DNA from: Rhizobium etli 8C-3
GTDB lineage: Bacteria; Pseudomonadota; Alphaproteobacteria; Rhizobiales; Rhizobiaceae
Direction of reading: 5' to 3'
Assembly: GCF_001908375.1 (NCBI RefSeq)
Contig: NZ_CP017241.1
Span: 2,235,001 to 2,299,000, forward strand
Length of the DNA: 64,000 nt
The notes under the pieces are model-generated. The model did not search any database. It was given only the letters and a program-made list of their open reading frames with translations, and was not told the DNA's origin. A program made the position numbers and the translations under genes. Shown here piece after piece: positions 25,983 through 34,898 of this stretch; positions within the stretch are counted from its first letter, which is position 1, and the number at the start of each line of letters is the position of its first letter.

Positions 25983-27651
25983 GAAATTCATCCTCAATGG
26001 CCATGCCGCCGCCGACGACTTCGATGCCGTCGCCTCGGTGTATTACGGAATTTATGACCGCCTCACCGACTGGGGGCACGCCACTGCAAACGTCGTCGTC
26101 GCCCCTGCCAAGGAAGACGGCCAGCCCGATTGGGACCGCGCCGGCCCGACGAACCTAGAGAAGCCATCCAGCGATAGCGGGCCAGCCGACATGGCTGAAG
26201 CAAGCCGCTTGGCAATCCTAGTTGACGAAATCGATGGCTGCGACTCCGCAACCTCTCTGCTGCTATGGCTTGATCCCGAAACGGGCAATCCCAACATGGG
26301 GCAGATCGCCGGCCCGGAAGCTGACGGCGACATTGCCATGCGCATCATCGGCCGTGACATCGGCGCCGCACCACCGGCGAAGGAATACAAGCCAGGACCT
26401 CTTTCGGCGAGCCTTCTGAAGCTCGCGGAAAAGATCAGCCCTCCGCCTGCCGCCAACGACAACGAACCCCAGATCGACAAGCGGCTGATAGCTTTTGGCG
26501 ACGCGTACGGCGGCCAGATTATCGGCAATACGCTGTTCAGCGCCAAGGTCGACGGCGCGCTGGGTCAAATCGTCTTCTCGGCTGACGGCAACGCGTGGTT
26601 CCACACATCCAAGGGAGCTCGCCGGATTGGCCTTCCTGAGAAGCCAAAAGACCGCTTCGCCGTCGACTGGTTTGGCGATCTGGAAGAAGACATGCCGAAA
26701 GAGACGATCGTTAAAGGCGTCTTCGGAGTCAACGAATTCACCATGCTCTCTGGCAAGCCAGGATCAGGCAAGTCCGTCATCACCACAGACCTGGCTTGCC
26801 ACGTTGCGGCCGGCATGGAGTGGCATGGCAGGAAGGTCAAGCAAGGGCTTGTCGTCTATGTAGCCGCCGAGCGGCGCGCGCTTACCAAGCGGCGCATGAT
26901 GGCTTTCCGCAAGCATCATGGCATCGGCACGATACCGCTAGCCGTGATTGGCGGCAGGCTGGACATGACGAGCTCGGTTGCCGACGCTGAAGCCCTTGCC
27001 GCGTCAATCCGCCAGTTGGAGGAAGACTGCGGCCACAAGTGTGTGTGGATTGTCATCGACACCTTGACGCGCGTTTTCGGCCCCGGCGATCAGAACGCCA
27101 CGAAGGACATGGGCAAATTCGTCCTATCGTGCGACGCACTTCGTGAGGCTGTGCCGGATTCCCACGTCACCGTTATCCACCACACCGGATGGGCTGGCGA
27201 CCGCGGCAAGGGTGCGATCGATCTGGACGGCGCGGTGGACGCTTCCTTCCTTGTGAAGAAAGAGGCCGCCGGCTACATCCTTGAGTGCGACGGCGCGAAC
27301 GATGGCGACGAGGGTGTGATTGCGCACTTCCGTATGGAAGGCGTCCAGGTGGGTGTTGACGCTGACGGCGAGCCGACGATGGCGCCTGTGGTTGTGCCTG
27401 GCGCGGGTGAAGGCCCCGCCGAGAAGCTGCTTAGCGGGCCAAAACGAAAGGCGATCCATGCGCTTGCTGAGCTTTCGGTGGACGGCGAGCCGGTGCCTAT
27501 GGCCCTCTGGCGTGCCAAGTGCCGAGAGCTATTCGATAATGGTGGCGGCAAGTCACAAGACGCACTCAACAAGCAGTTCGAGCGAGCCAAGCGGTCACTG
27601 CTGGACGAGGGTCTAGTCCAGCAAGTGGACGCTGGGTTTTTGCCATCGTGA
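25963..27651 (+). CDS. Replication-type AAA ATPase (RepA/AAA_25-like)
   Basis: A 562-residue protein. The N-terminal 160 residues have a DUF-type/primase-like look (VASVYYGIYDRLTDWGHATA; no clear catalytic motif). A RecA-type ATPase follows: Walker A GKPGSGKS at 264-271, VVYVAAERR, Walker B WIVIDTLTRVFG, VTVIHHTGWAGDRGKGAIDL and DASFLVKKE. A C-terminal winged-helix-like region is LSGPKRKAIHALAELS to the end. This matches RepA-like hexameric helicases of plasmids and phage satellites. The start is a GTG (25963) with GGAG upstream. It would replicate the excised island. Confidence 0.82.
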   Translation: MTVAQRKKFILNGHAAADDFDAVASVYYGIYDRLTDWGHATANVVVAPAKEDGQPDWDRAGPTNLEKPSSDSGPADMAEASRLAILVDEIDGCDSATSLLLWLDPETGNPNMGQIAGPEADGDIAMRIIGRDIGAAPPAKEYKPGPLSASLLKLAEKISPPPAANDNEPQIDKRLIAFGDAYGGQIIGNTLFSAKVDGALGQIVFSADGNAWFHTSKGARRIGLPEKPKDRFAVDWFGDLEEDMPKETIVKGVFGVNEFTMLSGKPGSGKSVITTDLACHVAAGMEWHGRKVKQGLVVYVAAERRALTKRRMMAFRKHHGIGTIPLAVIGGRLDMTSSVADAEALAASIRQLEEDCGHKCVWIVIDTLTRVFGPGDQNATKDMGKFVLSCDALREAVPDSHVTVIHHTGWAGDRGKGAIDLDGAVDASFLVKKEAAGYILECDGANDGDEGVIAHFRMEGVQVGVDADGEPTMAPVVVPGAGEGPAEKLLSGPKRKAIHALAELSVDGEPVPMALWRAKCRELFDNGGGKSQDALNKQFERAKRSLLDEGLVQQVDAGFLPS

Positions 27652-27720
27652 TCCCCATGGACGGTGAGCGTCCATCATGGATGTCCATGCCGTCCATCTA
27701 TCAACCACGACACCTTCTCG

Positions 27721-27768
27721 CATGGATGGACATGGACACACCCCTTTAGGGGTGTCCGTCCGTCCATG
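27721..27768. promoter_or_regulatory. Long imperfect hairpin between ATPase and HNH genes
   Basis: CATGGATGGACATGGACACA continues into CCCCT, then a TTA loop, then AGGGGTGTCC and GTCCGTCCATG. Nearly all of it pairs, with small bulges. The surrounding 27655-27790 repeats CCATGGA/TGGACATG words. It may terminate the early operon or be a protein-binding array. Confidence 0.5.
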
Positions 27769-27799
27769 CAGAGAGTCCATAAAAAAGAGAATCTGACCA

Positions 27800-28258
27800 A
27801 TGGCTAAATGGCCATACTCAACAGCAGCTTGGCAGCGTTTGCGTGCTGCTAAGCTCTCTATCCAGCCGTTGTGCGAAGTCTGCATTCGGCGGGAAGTCGT
27901 AGAGCCTGCCACCGTCGTTGACCACGTCGTCGCTATCAATGCGGGCGGCGATCCGTTCCCTCCCCTCGATGGTCTCATGTCCATGTGCACTGAGTGCCAC
28001 AACATCAAGACCAACGCCAAGGACCATCCGAATGCAACGGGCTTCCGTCGCGCTCTGAAGGGCTACGACGTGGACGGCAACCCAATCGACGTCGAAGGCT
28101 GGGAACGCACCAGCGAGGCGCTGGGTGGCGATGCAGAGCCGGCGGCCTTCGGATCACGGCGATCGACGGGCCAAGGACCGGCGCGGGAGACGCGCAAAGA
28201 CTTAGTTTCATGCGACTCATTCGCAACTAGCGAAAAGGAGGGCGACCTATGGGTTTAA
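27800..28258 (+). CDS. HNH endonuclease of a phage packaging module
   Basis: A 152-residue protein with the phage HNH pattern: MAKWPYSTAAWQRLRAAKLS, CEVCIRR, VDHVVAINAGGDP and MCTECHNIKT. The two CxxC pairs (zinc) and the DH/H residues are intact. Such HNH proteins are encoded next to terminase in HK97-like phages and are needed for specific cos cleavage. It overlaps the terminase start by 10 bases, so they are translationally coupled. Confidence 0.87.
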   Translation: MAKWPYSTAAWQRLRAAKLSIQPLCEVCIRREVVEPATVVDHVVAINAGGDPFPPLDGLMSMCTECHNIKTNAKDHPNATGFRRALKGYDVDGNPIDVEGWERTSEALGGDAEPAAFGSRRSTGQGPARETRKDLVSCDSFATSEKEGDLWV

Positions 28259-29895
28259 GAGGCCCCGGCGCAAAGCCCAAATCTGCCAAGGTCGCTGCCA
28301 ACGACAATCTGCGCGAGGAGCTCCCATGGGAGGCTGAAGGGCTGACACGGATAGAGCGCGTAGTCGCGTTCTGCGAGGACATGCCAGTCACCCAGGGCAA
28401 GCTTGCCGGAACAAAGCTGAAGCTGCGCGAATGGCAAATCGAGGAGTTCCTCGAGCCCGTTTACGCAGAAGATGACGACGGCAAGCGGCAGGTTCGGACT
28501 GCCGTGTTCTCGATGGGCAGAAAGAACGGAAAAACCGGCATTTCGGCGGCGTTGGCGCTTTGCCACCTCGTGGGACCGGAGGCAGAAGAGCGCGGCGAAA
28601 TCTATTTTTGCGCAATGGACAAGGCGCAGGCGGCGAAGGCATGGGCGGAGTGCAAAGCCATGTTGGAAGCCCATCCGGAGCTTTCGCAGCGCGTCAATAT
28701 CATCCGGTTCTCGAAAGAGATTGAAGTGCTCGACGGCGCCGGCAAAGGCTCGGTCCTCAAAGCCTTGTCAGCCGACGCTGATAGCAAACTTGGCCTGTCG
28801 CCCTCATTCGTTCTGTGTGACGAGATCGGGTACTGGCCGAAGCGCGATCTATTCGACGCGATGGACTCCGCCCTCGGCGCGCGTGACGAGCCGCTAATCG
28901 TGGCCATCAGCACGCAAGCCAAGGACGACACGCATTTCTTCTCGGAAATGATTGACTACGGCTTGAAGATCAAGACCGGCGAAGTCGAGGACGAATCCTT
29001 CCACCTCGCCATGTTCGCGGCTGGCCCGAATGACGATCCGTGGGATCCAGCTACATGGGAGAAGGCTAACCCGGCGCTCGGCGACTTCCTGTCATATGAG
29101 CAAGTCGAGCGCCAGGCGATGCAGGCGCAGCGCATCCCGTCGAAGGAAGCGGATTTTCGGAACAAAGTCCTCAATCAGCGGGTAGACGGCACGGTGCGCT
29201 TTATCGCGGCCAGAGAATGGAACGACTGCGATCTTGGCCCCATCGACGACAAAGAACTGGAAGGGCGCGAATGCTTCGGGGCGTTGGATTTGAGCGCGGC
29301 ACGCGATCTTACAGCATTTGTGCTCGTGTTTCCCGAAGAGGATGGCCGCTACACGGTCCTGCCGCGGTTCTTCCTTCCCGAGTTCGATATTGACGGCAAG
29401 AGCGATACCGACCGCGTGCCGTACAACGTCTGGGCGAAACAGGCGGACGCGCGCCTGACCCTGCTTCCCGGCAAGGTCATCGATCCGGCGCTCGTAGCCG
29501 AATACATCGCCGACGAGGCGGCCCGCTTCGATATCAAGGAGATCGCCTTCGATCGTTGGCGGATCGAGGACTTGAAGCGCGAGCTCGAAAAGCTATCCGT
29601 CGAGTTGCCGCTTGTGCCGTTCGGCCAGGGCTACAAGGATATGTCGCCAGCCGTGGACGTTCTGGAGGTCACAGTGGCCCAGCAGAAGCTAAACCACGCC
29701 GGCAACCCCCTGATGCGCATGTGCGCCGCCAACGCTGTCGTCACGAAAGACCCGGCTGGCGCGCGCAAGCTTGACAAGTCTAAGGCGAGTGGGCGCATAG
29801 ATGGTATCGTCGCGCTTGCAATGGGCTTGAAAATCGCACAGGGCCACGAGGAAGAAACAATGCCAGGCTGCTTGCTGGCCATGCTGGCGGCATAA
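28249..29895 (+). CDS. Phage terminase large subunit
   Basis: A 548-residue packaging motor. The ATPase part has the variant Walker A MGRKNGKT, FCAMDKAQAAKAWAE, and Walker B FVLCDEIGYW. The nuclease part has FGALDLSAARDLTAFVLVF, IAFDRWRIEDLKREL and SGRIDGIVALAMGL, carrying the metal-binding Asp residues. It begins MGLRGPGAKPKSAK, a basic start seen in P27-type terminases. No separate small subunit was found next to it. It cuts and pumps DNA into the prohead formed by the downstream genes. Confidence 0.93.
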   Translation: MGLRGPGAKPKSAKVAANDNLREELPWEAEGLTRIERVVAFCEDMPVTQGKLAGTKLKLREWQIEEFLEPVYAEDDDGKRQVRTAVFSMGRKNGKTGISAALALCHLVGPEAEERGEIYFCAMDKAQAAKAWAECKAMLEAHPELSQRVNIIRFSKEIEVLDGAGKGSVLKALSADADSKLGLSPSFVLCDEIGYWPKRDLFDAMDSALGARDEPLIVAISTQAKDDTHFFSEMIDYGLKIKTGEVEDESFHLAMFAAGPNDDPWDPATWEKANPALGDFLSYEQVERQAMQAQRIPSKEADFRNKVLNQRVDGTVRFIAAREWNDCDLGPIDDKELEGRECFGALDLSAARDLTAFVLVFPEEDGRYTVLPRFFLPEFDIDGKSDTDRVPYNVWAKQADARLTLLPGKVIDPALVAEYIADEAARFDIKEIAFDRWRIEDLKRELEKLSVELPLVPFGQGYKDMSPAVDVLEVTVAQQKLNHAGNPLMRMCAANAVVTKDPAGARKLDKSKASGRIDGIVALAMGLKIAQGHEEETMPGCLLAMLAA

Positions 29896-29908
29896 CTAGG
29901 AGATTGGA

Positions 29909-30121
29909 ATGGCACAGGGATTAGCGATAACGCGCGGGCAGTTGGCCATGATGAGGGGCAAGGCTGCCGACGCTGTTAAGGACCAGAACGACAAGGAAGC
30001 GTTGGCGGAGGTTATACGCCTGCATATTGCAATACAGGCGATCGATGCCGTTCTCGTCGAGCGAGGCGCTGGCAATCAGGAGTCGCCTTGGAACGATCCC
30101 ACCTTTCGGCTCAACCGCTGA
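29909..30121 (+). CDS. Small helical protein after terminase, unknown
   Basis: A 70-residue protein (MAQGLAITRGQLAMMRGKAA...) starting 13 bases after the terminase stop with GGAGATTGGA upstream. It is predicted mostly helical (KDQNDKEALAEVIRLHIAIQ, AIDAVLVERG). It is too short and unlike known small terminases to call it one, but its place makes a packaging accessory role plausible. Confidence 0.55.
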   Translation: MAQGLAITRGQLAMMRGKAADAVKDQNDKEALAEVIRLHIAIQAIDAVLVERGAGNQESPWNDPTFRLNR

Positions 30122-30820
30122 TCTATTGCCAATCAGCAACACCTTGCCGCTATCCATTGGCGGCGGGGTAAGTTTTTTCGCCGGAAATGTCGGCTTTCCG
30201 GGTTTTCGTGGTGAGTATAGTAGAGGGGTGCGAAACGAGTACGGACTCAAACGGTGCGCCGAGCGGTTAGTATGAGAGGCGAGAGCGGTCCCTTTCCGCG
30301 TTTTCGGCGGGTGTATAGGTGAGCCAGTATATACTCAAACGCCCCTAGCTTCCTAATAAGTGGGAAGCATGCTTCGACCGGCCCGAAGTTTGTAATAAGG
30401 GGGGAACGTCTCCCACGCGCACTCAAGTCCCCAAGGGGTGAGGCATACCTGAAACAGTGCGCCGAGCGGTAGGAGTGGAAGGTATACCTCAAACCGCCTC
30501 AGAATGACTAGGGATGAGAGAGGCACTTTTGGCATTTCGTCCCCCTTTATAGTGAGAGGTCATGACCTGATTGCCCTGGAAGTGACTAGGGATAGCAGGA
30601 ACGCATGCGCTGATTAGCGCGCGGATGACTAGAAGTAGATAGACAATTTCGATTTCAGGCGGCTATCTCCCTTGGGGCTTGGCCAGTCCTTAAAGCATGC
30701 ATCGCTGCCGCCACCTGTAAGGGACATGGGCGGTGCAGGCACGGCAAGTCGTTGGAGTTGTGACCCCGCGCAAATTGCAACGGATCTGCCGATCCATTGC
30801 TGCCCTTGATTGGGCATAGC
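30122..30820. repeat. Gene-free region with dispersed direct repeats inside the satellite
   Basis: About 700 bases with stop codons in all frames and recurring words. GTGCGCCGAGCGGT occurs near 30248 and 30457; CTCAAAC or CTGAAAC preceded by TA.AC occurs near 30245, 30331, 30447 and 30490; TGACTAGGGAT occurs near 30506 and 30582, with TGACTAGAAGT near 30626. It lies between terminase and capsid genes, where coding density is otherwise high. It could be a packaging (cos/pac) site, an origin or a regulatory RNA region. Confidence 0.55.
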
Positions 30821-30853
30821 GGGAGGCGGGCTTCGGCCCGCTTCCCCTTTTTT
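30821..30853 (+). terminator. Intrinsic terminator before the capsid operon
   Basis: GGGAGGCGGGC and GCCCGCTTCCC form a stem capped by a TTCG tetraloop, then a T-run at 30848-30853. It separates the terminase transcription unit (with the repeat region) from the MerR-like/capsid unit. Confidence 0.85.
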
Positions 30854-30893
30854 ATCCAACATAGAATCCTACAACTGATGAAAGGAAACGGCG

Positions 30894-31325
30894 ATGGCCG
30901 ACCCTTGGCGCGAGCGCGCCTATTCCGTCGGCGAGGCCGCAACCCTTGCCGGCATACGACGCAGCACCCTCGACGTCTGGTGCATCAGGCAACCCCATGA
31001 GCTTTTTAGCGAAAAGCGCGGGCACCGCCGCTGGTTTAGTCCCAAGGACATCGCAGTGCTGCGGATGGCCCATGAGCTGGAGCGCGGGGGCATGGTCCTT
31101 CTAACCGCGATCGCGTGCGCCTACGAGCACATGCAGGAGCCGCCAGCCGCGGACGCAGTTTTCGTTATCCCAGCCGGCAAGCTATCGCCTCGGTCAGGCT
31201 GGTTCATCAGCGACCGCGACGTGCCCCGGCTCGCCATCGACAAATCGATCATTCTCATTCCCATCGGCCAGTTGGTCGCCGGGATAATCGCGGCCTGCGC
31301 AGAGCTTCGCTCACGCGCCGCATAA
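30894..31325 (+). CDS. MerR-like DNA-binding protein of island 1
   Basis: A 143-residue protein with an N-terminal MerR-type winged helix (RAYSVGEAATLAGIRRSTLD, HRRWFSPKDIAVLRMAHELE). A 70-residue C-terminal part has no metal-binding Cys. An AAGGAAACGGCG ribosome site precedes the ATG. It is placed directly upstream of the capsid gene after a strong terminator, so it may control late expression. Small-terminase function (DNA recognition by an HTH) is a second possibility, given that no TerS is otherwise seen. Confidence 0.65.
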   Translation: MADPWRERAYSVGEAATLAGIRRSTLDVWCIRQPHELFSEKRGHRRWFSPKDIAVLRMAHELERGGMVLLTAIACAYEHMQEPPAADAVFVIPAGKLSPRSGWFISDRDVPRLAIDKSIILIPIGQLVAGIIAACAELRSRAA

Positions 31326-31411
31326 GCAAGCGGGACCATGGCCCGCATCATCGCGGCTACGGCCGCACAACGGGCGCCTGAAGGGCGCCTTTTCCATATG
31401 GAGAAACTACT

Positions 31412-32566
31412 TTGAACATTGCACACCTGCAGGAAAACCGCGCCTCTAAGATCGCTGAGCTGCGCAAGGTAACGGACAACCCGGAACGCTTTGACGCTCT
31501 GGAAGCTGAAGTCCGCGCGCTCGACAAGGATATCCGCCGCGCCGCAACGCTCGCCGAATTTGAGCGCCAGGCTGAGGCCAAGCCGGATGCACGGCTCGAA
31601 AACGAGATCCGCGATTATTCCGTCGCAAAGGCTATCCGCGAGTCCGTCGCTGGCAATCTGACTGGCCGCGAAGCTGAAGTTTCGGCAGAGCTCGGCAAGG
31701 GTCGCGAAGTCCGCGGCGTTATGGTCCCTACTTCGGCAATCTTCGGCGAACAGCGCGCCATGCTCACCACCGGCTCGGCTGGTAACACGGTTGCGACCGC
31801 GATGGGTGGTCTGATCGACCGCCTGCGTCCCGTCCTTGCCGTGCAGGGCATGGGCGCCACGATCATTAGCGGCCTGACTGGCAACCTCGACCTGCCGCGC
31901 CTGACGGCTGGCCCGACTGCCTACTGGGTGGCTGAAGACGGCGCGCCGACTGCTTCGGATTCGACCTTCGACAAGGTTTCTCTGGCGCCGAAGACCGTTG
32001 CCGGCGAGATGTACCTTTCCCGCCGCCTGACGCTGCAGAATGGCGTTGCGCTGGAAAACGTACTCCGCAATGACCTTGCGTTCATTCTCGCTCAGGCGCT
32101 CGACAAGGCGGCTATCCAGGGTGGCGGCACGAATGAGCCGGATGGGATTCTTTCTGTGATAACCGAGAATGTGACGGCAGCGACGGCGCTTTCCGACATT
32201 GCGGCTGACCTAATTGCCGCGCTGGAAATCGACGACGTGACCGGCACGACGGGCTTCCTCACCAATGCCGCCCTCATGGGTGCGGTTCGCAAGGTCAAGG
32301 ACACGACGGGCCGCGTCATTCCGGCGTCGGAAATCTTCCACGGCGAGCGCGTCGTTTCGAGCAACAACGTTCCGGTTGTTGCAGCTGAAAACCCGCTGAT
32401 CTTCGGAGCCTGGTCGAATCTGGTCCTCGGCATGTGGAGCGGCGTTGACATTCTTGCCAACCCGTACAGCGACGCCAGCAAGGGCGGCCTGCGCCTGCAC
32501 GCGTTCCTCGATGCGGATATCGCGATCCGCCATACCGAGGCGTTCTCTTACAAGAACGTCGCCTAA
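31412..32566 (+). CDS. HK97-family major capsid protein
   Basis: A 384-residue capsid precursor. The N-terminal 60 or so residues form a charged coiled coil (RASKIAELRKVTDNPERFDA, LEAEVRALDKDIRRAATLAE), the delta/scaffold domain removed by the protease. The HK97 fold follows, with GNTVATAMGGLIDRLRPVLA, GPTAYWVAEDGAPTASDSTF, TVAGEMYLSRRLTLQNGVAL, IQGGGTNEPDGIL and RLHAFLDADIAIRHTEAFSY. The TTG start (31412) is preceded by ATGGAGAAA; no alternative ATG fits. Its stop overlaps the next ATG. Confidence 0.93.
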   Translation: MNIAHLQENRASKIAELRKVTDNPERFDALEAEVRALDKDIRRAATLAEFERQAEAKPDARLENEIRDYSVAKAIRESVAGNLTGREAEVSAELGKGREVRGVMVPTSAIFGEQRAMLTTGSAGNTVATAMGGLIDRLRPVLAVQGMGATIISGLTGNLDLPRLTAGPTAYWVAEDGAPTASDSTFDKVSLAPKTVAGEMYLSRRLTLQNGVALENVLRNDLAFILAQALDKAAIQGGGTNEPDGILSVITENVTAATALSDIAADLIAALEIDDVTGTTGFLTNAALMGAVRKVKDTTGRVIPASEIFHGERVVSSNNVPVVAAENPLIFGAWSNLVLGMWSGVDILANPYSDASKGGLRLHAFLDADIAIRHTEAFSYKNVA

Positions 32567-32844
32567 TGGAGGCCGTCACCCTCGCTGAAGCGAAGGCGCA
32601 CTTGCGCATCGGATTCACGTCCGATGACGCCTATGTGACTTCGCTCCTAGAGGCGGCCGAGGGGTACGTGTCGGAGATCGGGGTGGCGCTTGCCGCCCCG
32701 GTTCCCGCGCCCGTTAAGCACGCCATCCTCTTGCTTGTGTCGCACTGGTATTCCGCGCGCGAAGCTGCGGCGACCGAACCGCCACGCGCCATTGCATTCG
32801 GTGTAGACGCCCTTCTCCAGCCCTTTAGGGAGCAATCACTGTGA
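32566..32844 (+). CDS. Head-tail connector protein (gp6-like)
   Basis: A 92-residue protein: MEAVTLAEAKAHLRI, DDAYVTSLLEAAEGYVSEIG and the HAILLLVSHWYSAREAA helix are typical of the HK97 gp6/phage_connect_1 family that makes the ring below the portal. It overlaps the capsid stop by one base and the protease start by four. Full length for the family. Confidence 0.87.
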   Translation: MEAVTLAEAKAHLRIGFTSDDAYVTSLLEAAEGYVSEIGVALAAPVPAPVKHAILLLVSHWYSAREAAATEPPRAIAFGVDALLQPFREQSL

Positions 32845-33383
32845 TTGAGAAACGTATCGCGACTGAGGTTCGCGCCGAAGGCCGAAAGCTGACCGGGTAC
32901 GCGGCGACGTTCGGCACAGAAACCCGGATCCTCGACTTTAACGAGACGATCGCCCCCGGCGCCTTCGCGGCCAGTCTGCGCGGCCAGCCCGACATTCTGG
33001 CGTTGGTCGATCACGACACTGGCAAGGTGTTGGCAAGGACGGCTAGCGGGACGTTGCAGCTCTCCGAAGACGCGCGCGGACTCAAGTTCTCGATAGACGT
33101 TCCGGATACAAGCCTTGGCCGCGATATCCTCGCCATGGCGGCCCGTTCCGACCTAGGCGGAATGTCGTTTGGCTTCACCGTCCCTGAAGGCGGAGACGAG
33201 TGGCGCGGCGATAAGCGCACGCTCCGCAACGTTGTGCTCCACGAAATTAGCGTCGTGCAGAGCTTCCCCGCGTACGGCGGCACGTCCATTCAGGCACGAG
33301 CTCGCCAGCAGCGCACCGATACCGACCGTCGGCTAGCAATCCTAGAACTGGAGGCTTCCCATGTGGCCATTCCGCAAAACTGA
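32841..33383 (+). CDS. HK97-family prohead protease
   Basis: A 180-residue S78 serine protease: IATEVRAEGRKLTGYAATFG, DFNETIAPGAFAASL, LVDHDTGKVLART (catalytic His58), GGMSFGFTVPEGGDEW (catalytic Ser109) and VVLHEISVVQSFPAYGGTSI. It processes the capsid delta domain during prohead maturation. The GTG start overlaps the connector stop; the end overlaps the portal start by 23 bases. In most HK97-like modules it precedes the capsid; here it follows it. Confidence 0.93.
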   Translation: MIEKRIATEVRAEGRKLTGYAATFGTETRILDFNETIAPGAFAASLRGQPDILALVDHDTGKVLARTASGTLQLSEDARGLKFSIDVPDTSLGRDILAMAARSDLGGMSFGFTVPEGGDEWRGDKRTLRNVVLHEISVVQSFPAYGGTSIQARARQQRTDTDRRLAILELEASHVAIPQN

Positions 33384-34563
33384 AACGCGCATCGCTACTA
33401 GCGACCCGTTCCTCGGCGAGTTCCTTGGCGCGCGCTGGCAGGCTAGCGCTGACATTGAGAAGGCAAGCGGCCACGCTGTCGCACACCGCTGCATCAGCGT
33501 CATCGCCGAAAACCTCGCAAGCGTGCCGCTGAAGGTCTACAAGAGGACCGAAGATGGCGGACGGGAAGCCGCAACAGAGCATCCGCTCTATGGCGTGCTG
33601 CACGACGAGACCGCGCCAGGGCTTACCGCCTTCGAGGCTCGAGAGTGGTTGCTTGCGTCTGCGCTTACCCAGGGCAATGCCTATGCTCGTATCGATCGCA
33701 ACGGCCGTGGCCAGGTAACGGCACTGCATCCCCTCGTAGCCGGCACGGTCACGGTCGAAGTGCTCAAGTCTGGCCGTCTGCGCTATAAGCACGCCCTGCC
33801 CGACGGCGGCACCGAAACGCTGCTGCAAGACGAGGTGCTGCACATCCGCTATCGGACCAAGGACGGCATTCTCGGCATGTCGCCCATCCAGATTGCAGCG
33901 GCTGCTTTCGGCCTTGCATTGGCGCAGCAGGACCAAGCCGGCGCTGCCGCGGAGAATGCGTTCCGTCCTGCCGGCGCGCTCGTGTTTCCCGACAAGATCG
34001 GCGGGGCCGGCAAGGAGTCCGTGACTGCGAAGTTCAAGGAACGCTTCGTCGGCGCGCTCAAGGCCAACGAGGTAATGATCCTCGACGGCGGAGCGAAGTT
34101 TGAGACCTTCAGCTTTAACAGCAAGGACTCCGAGTTTCTGGATTCGCGCAAGCTGTCTAACCTCGACATCTGCCGCGTCTTCGGCGTGCCGCCTAGCGTA
34201 GCCGGCATCACCGACGATGCGACCTACAGCAACATCGGCGAGGAATCCCGCGCCCTCGTCATGCGGTGCCTGGCACCATGGGCCAAGCGCGTCGAGATGG
34301 CCATGAATATCGCTCTCCTGTCGCCAGAGGCGCGCAAGACGCTCTTTATTGAGCACGACCTAAACGCGCTTACCAGAGGCGATCTGTCGACCCGCTATGC
34401 GGCTTACCGCATGGCGCGTGAGGGCGGCTGGCTTTCCGCAAACGATATTCGCGGATACGAGAACATGAGCAGGATCGAAGGCGGCGATGAATATATCCAG
34501 CCGTTGAACATGGGCTTGCTCGGCGCGAACGACAATCGCTCAAAGCTGGATGATGCAGCATGA
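33361..34563 (+). CDS. Phage portal protein, HK97 type
   Basis: A 400-residue portal forming the dodecameric DNA gate. Typical features are GHAVAHRCISVIAENLASVP, HPLYGVLHDETAPGLTAFEA, ALTQGNAYARIDRNGRGQVT, LHIRYRTKDGILGMSPI, FRPAGALVFPDK and FGVPPSVAGI, and YSNIGEESRALVMRCLAPWA. Full length. It overlaps the head-closure gene by four bases (ATGA). It sits downstream of capsid and protease, the reverse of the usual portal-protease-capsid order. Confidence 0.93.
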   Translation: MWPFRKTETRIATSDPFLGEFLGARWQASADIEKASGHAVAHRCISVIAENLASVPLKVYKRTEDGGREAATEHPLYGVLHDETAPGLTAFEAREWLLASALTQGNAYARIDRNGRGQVTALHPLVAGTVTVEVLKSGRLRYKHALPDGGTETLLQDEVLHIRYRTKDGILGMSPIQIAAAAFGLALAQQDQAGAAAENAFRPAGALVFPDKIGGAGKESVTAKFKERFVGALKANEVMILDGGAKFETFSFNSKDSEFLDSRKLSNLDICRVFGVPPSVAGITDDATYSNIGEESRALVMRCLAPWAKRVEMAMNIALLSPEARKTLFIEHDLNALTRGDLSTRYAAYRMAREGGWLSANDIRGYENMSRIEGGDEYIQPLNMGLLGANDNRSKLDDAA

Positions 34564-34898
34564 CCGGCGCTGGTGATCTGCGGGAAGTCGTCAATTTCCA
34601 GTTTTACGAGGAAATTGATGACGGCTACGGAAATGTGTACGGCGACTGGGTAACGGTCTTTTCCGCCCATGCCCGAATCCAGATCCTTCGCGGCACGGAA
34701 ACGGTTATGGCGGGCCGCCTTGCCGGCAAGCAAACCGTTGCGCTGACAATCCGCTGGCAAACCGAAGTCGCCACCATGCACAGCGGCTTTCGGGCCGTTA
34801 ACGCGCGCAGCGGCGAAGTCTACAACGTCAAAAGCGTTGAACCAGACGAGCGGCGGGCGTTCGTCAACATTCTAGTCGAGTCGGGCGTGGCGACATAA
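34560..34898 (+). CDS. Phage head closure / head-tail adaptor protein
   Basis: A 112-residue beta-barrel adaptor: MTGAGDLREVVNFQFYEEID, DGYGNVYGDWVTVFSAHARI, RLAGKQTVALTIRWQTEVAT and EVYNVKSVEPDERRAFVNIL match the SPP1 gp16/HK97 gp7-like family. It closes the filled head and offers the docking surface for a tail. No tail genes follow, so the tail would have to come from a helper phage. Confidence 0.88.
   Translation: MTGAGDLREVVNFQFYEEIDDGYGNVYGDWVTVFSAHARIQILRGTETVMAGRLAGKQTVALTIRWQTEVATMHSGFRAVNARSGEVYNVKSVEPDERRAFVNILVESGVAT

Noticed and set aside
27655..27790. Possible CRISPR-like array because of repeated CCATGGA words
   Set aside because: Words are short, irregularly spaced and partly inverted; there are no equal-length spacers and no cas genes anywhere in the window.
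30247..30535. Small open frames on the minus strand in the satellite's gene-free block
   Set aside because: They share no start signals or family features, overlap one another, and the DNA is dominated by short repeats.
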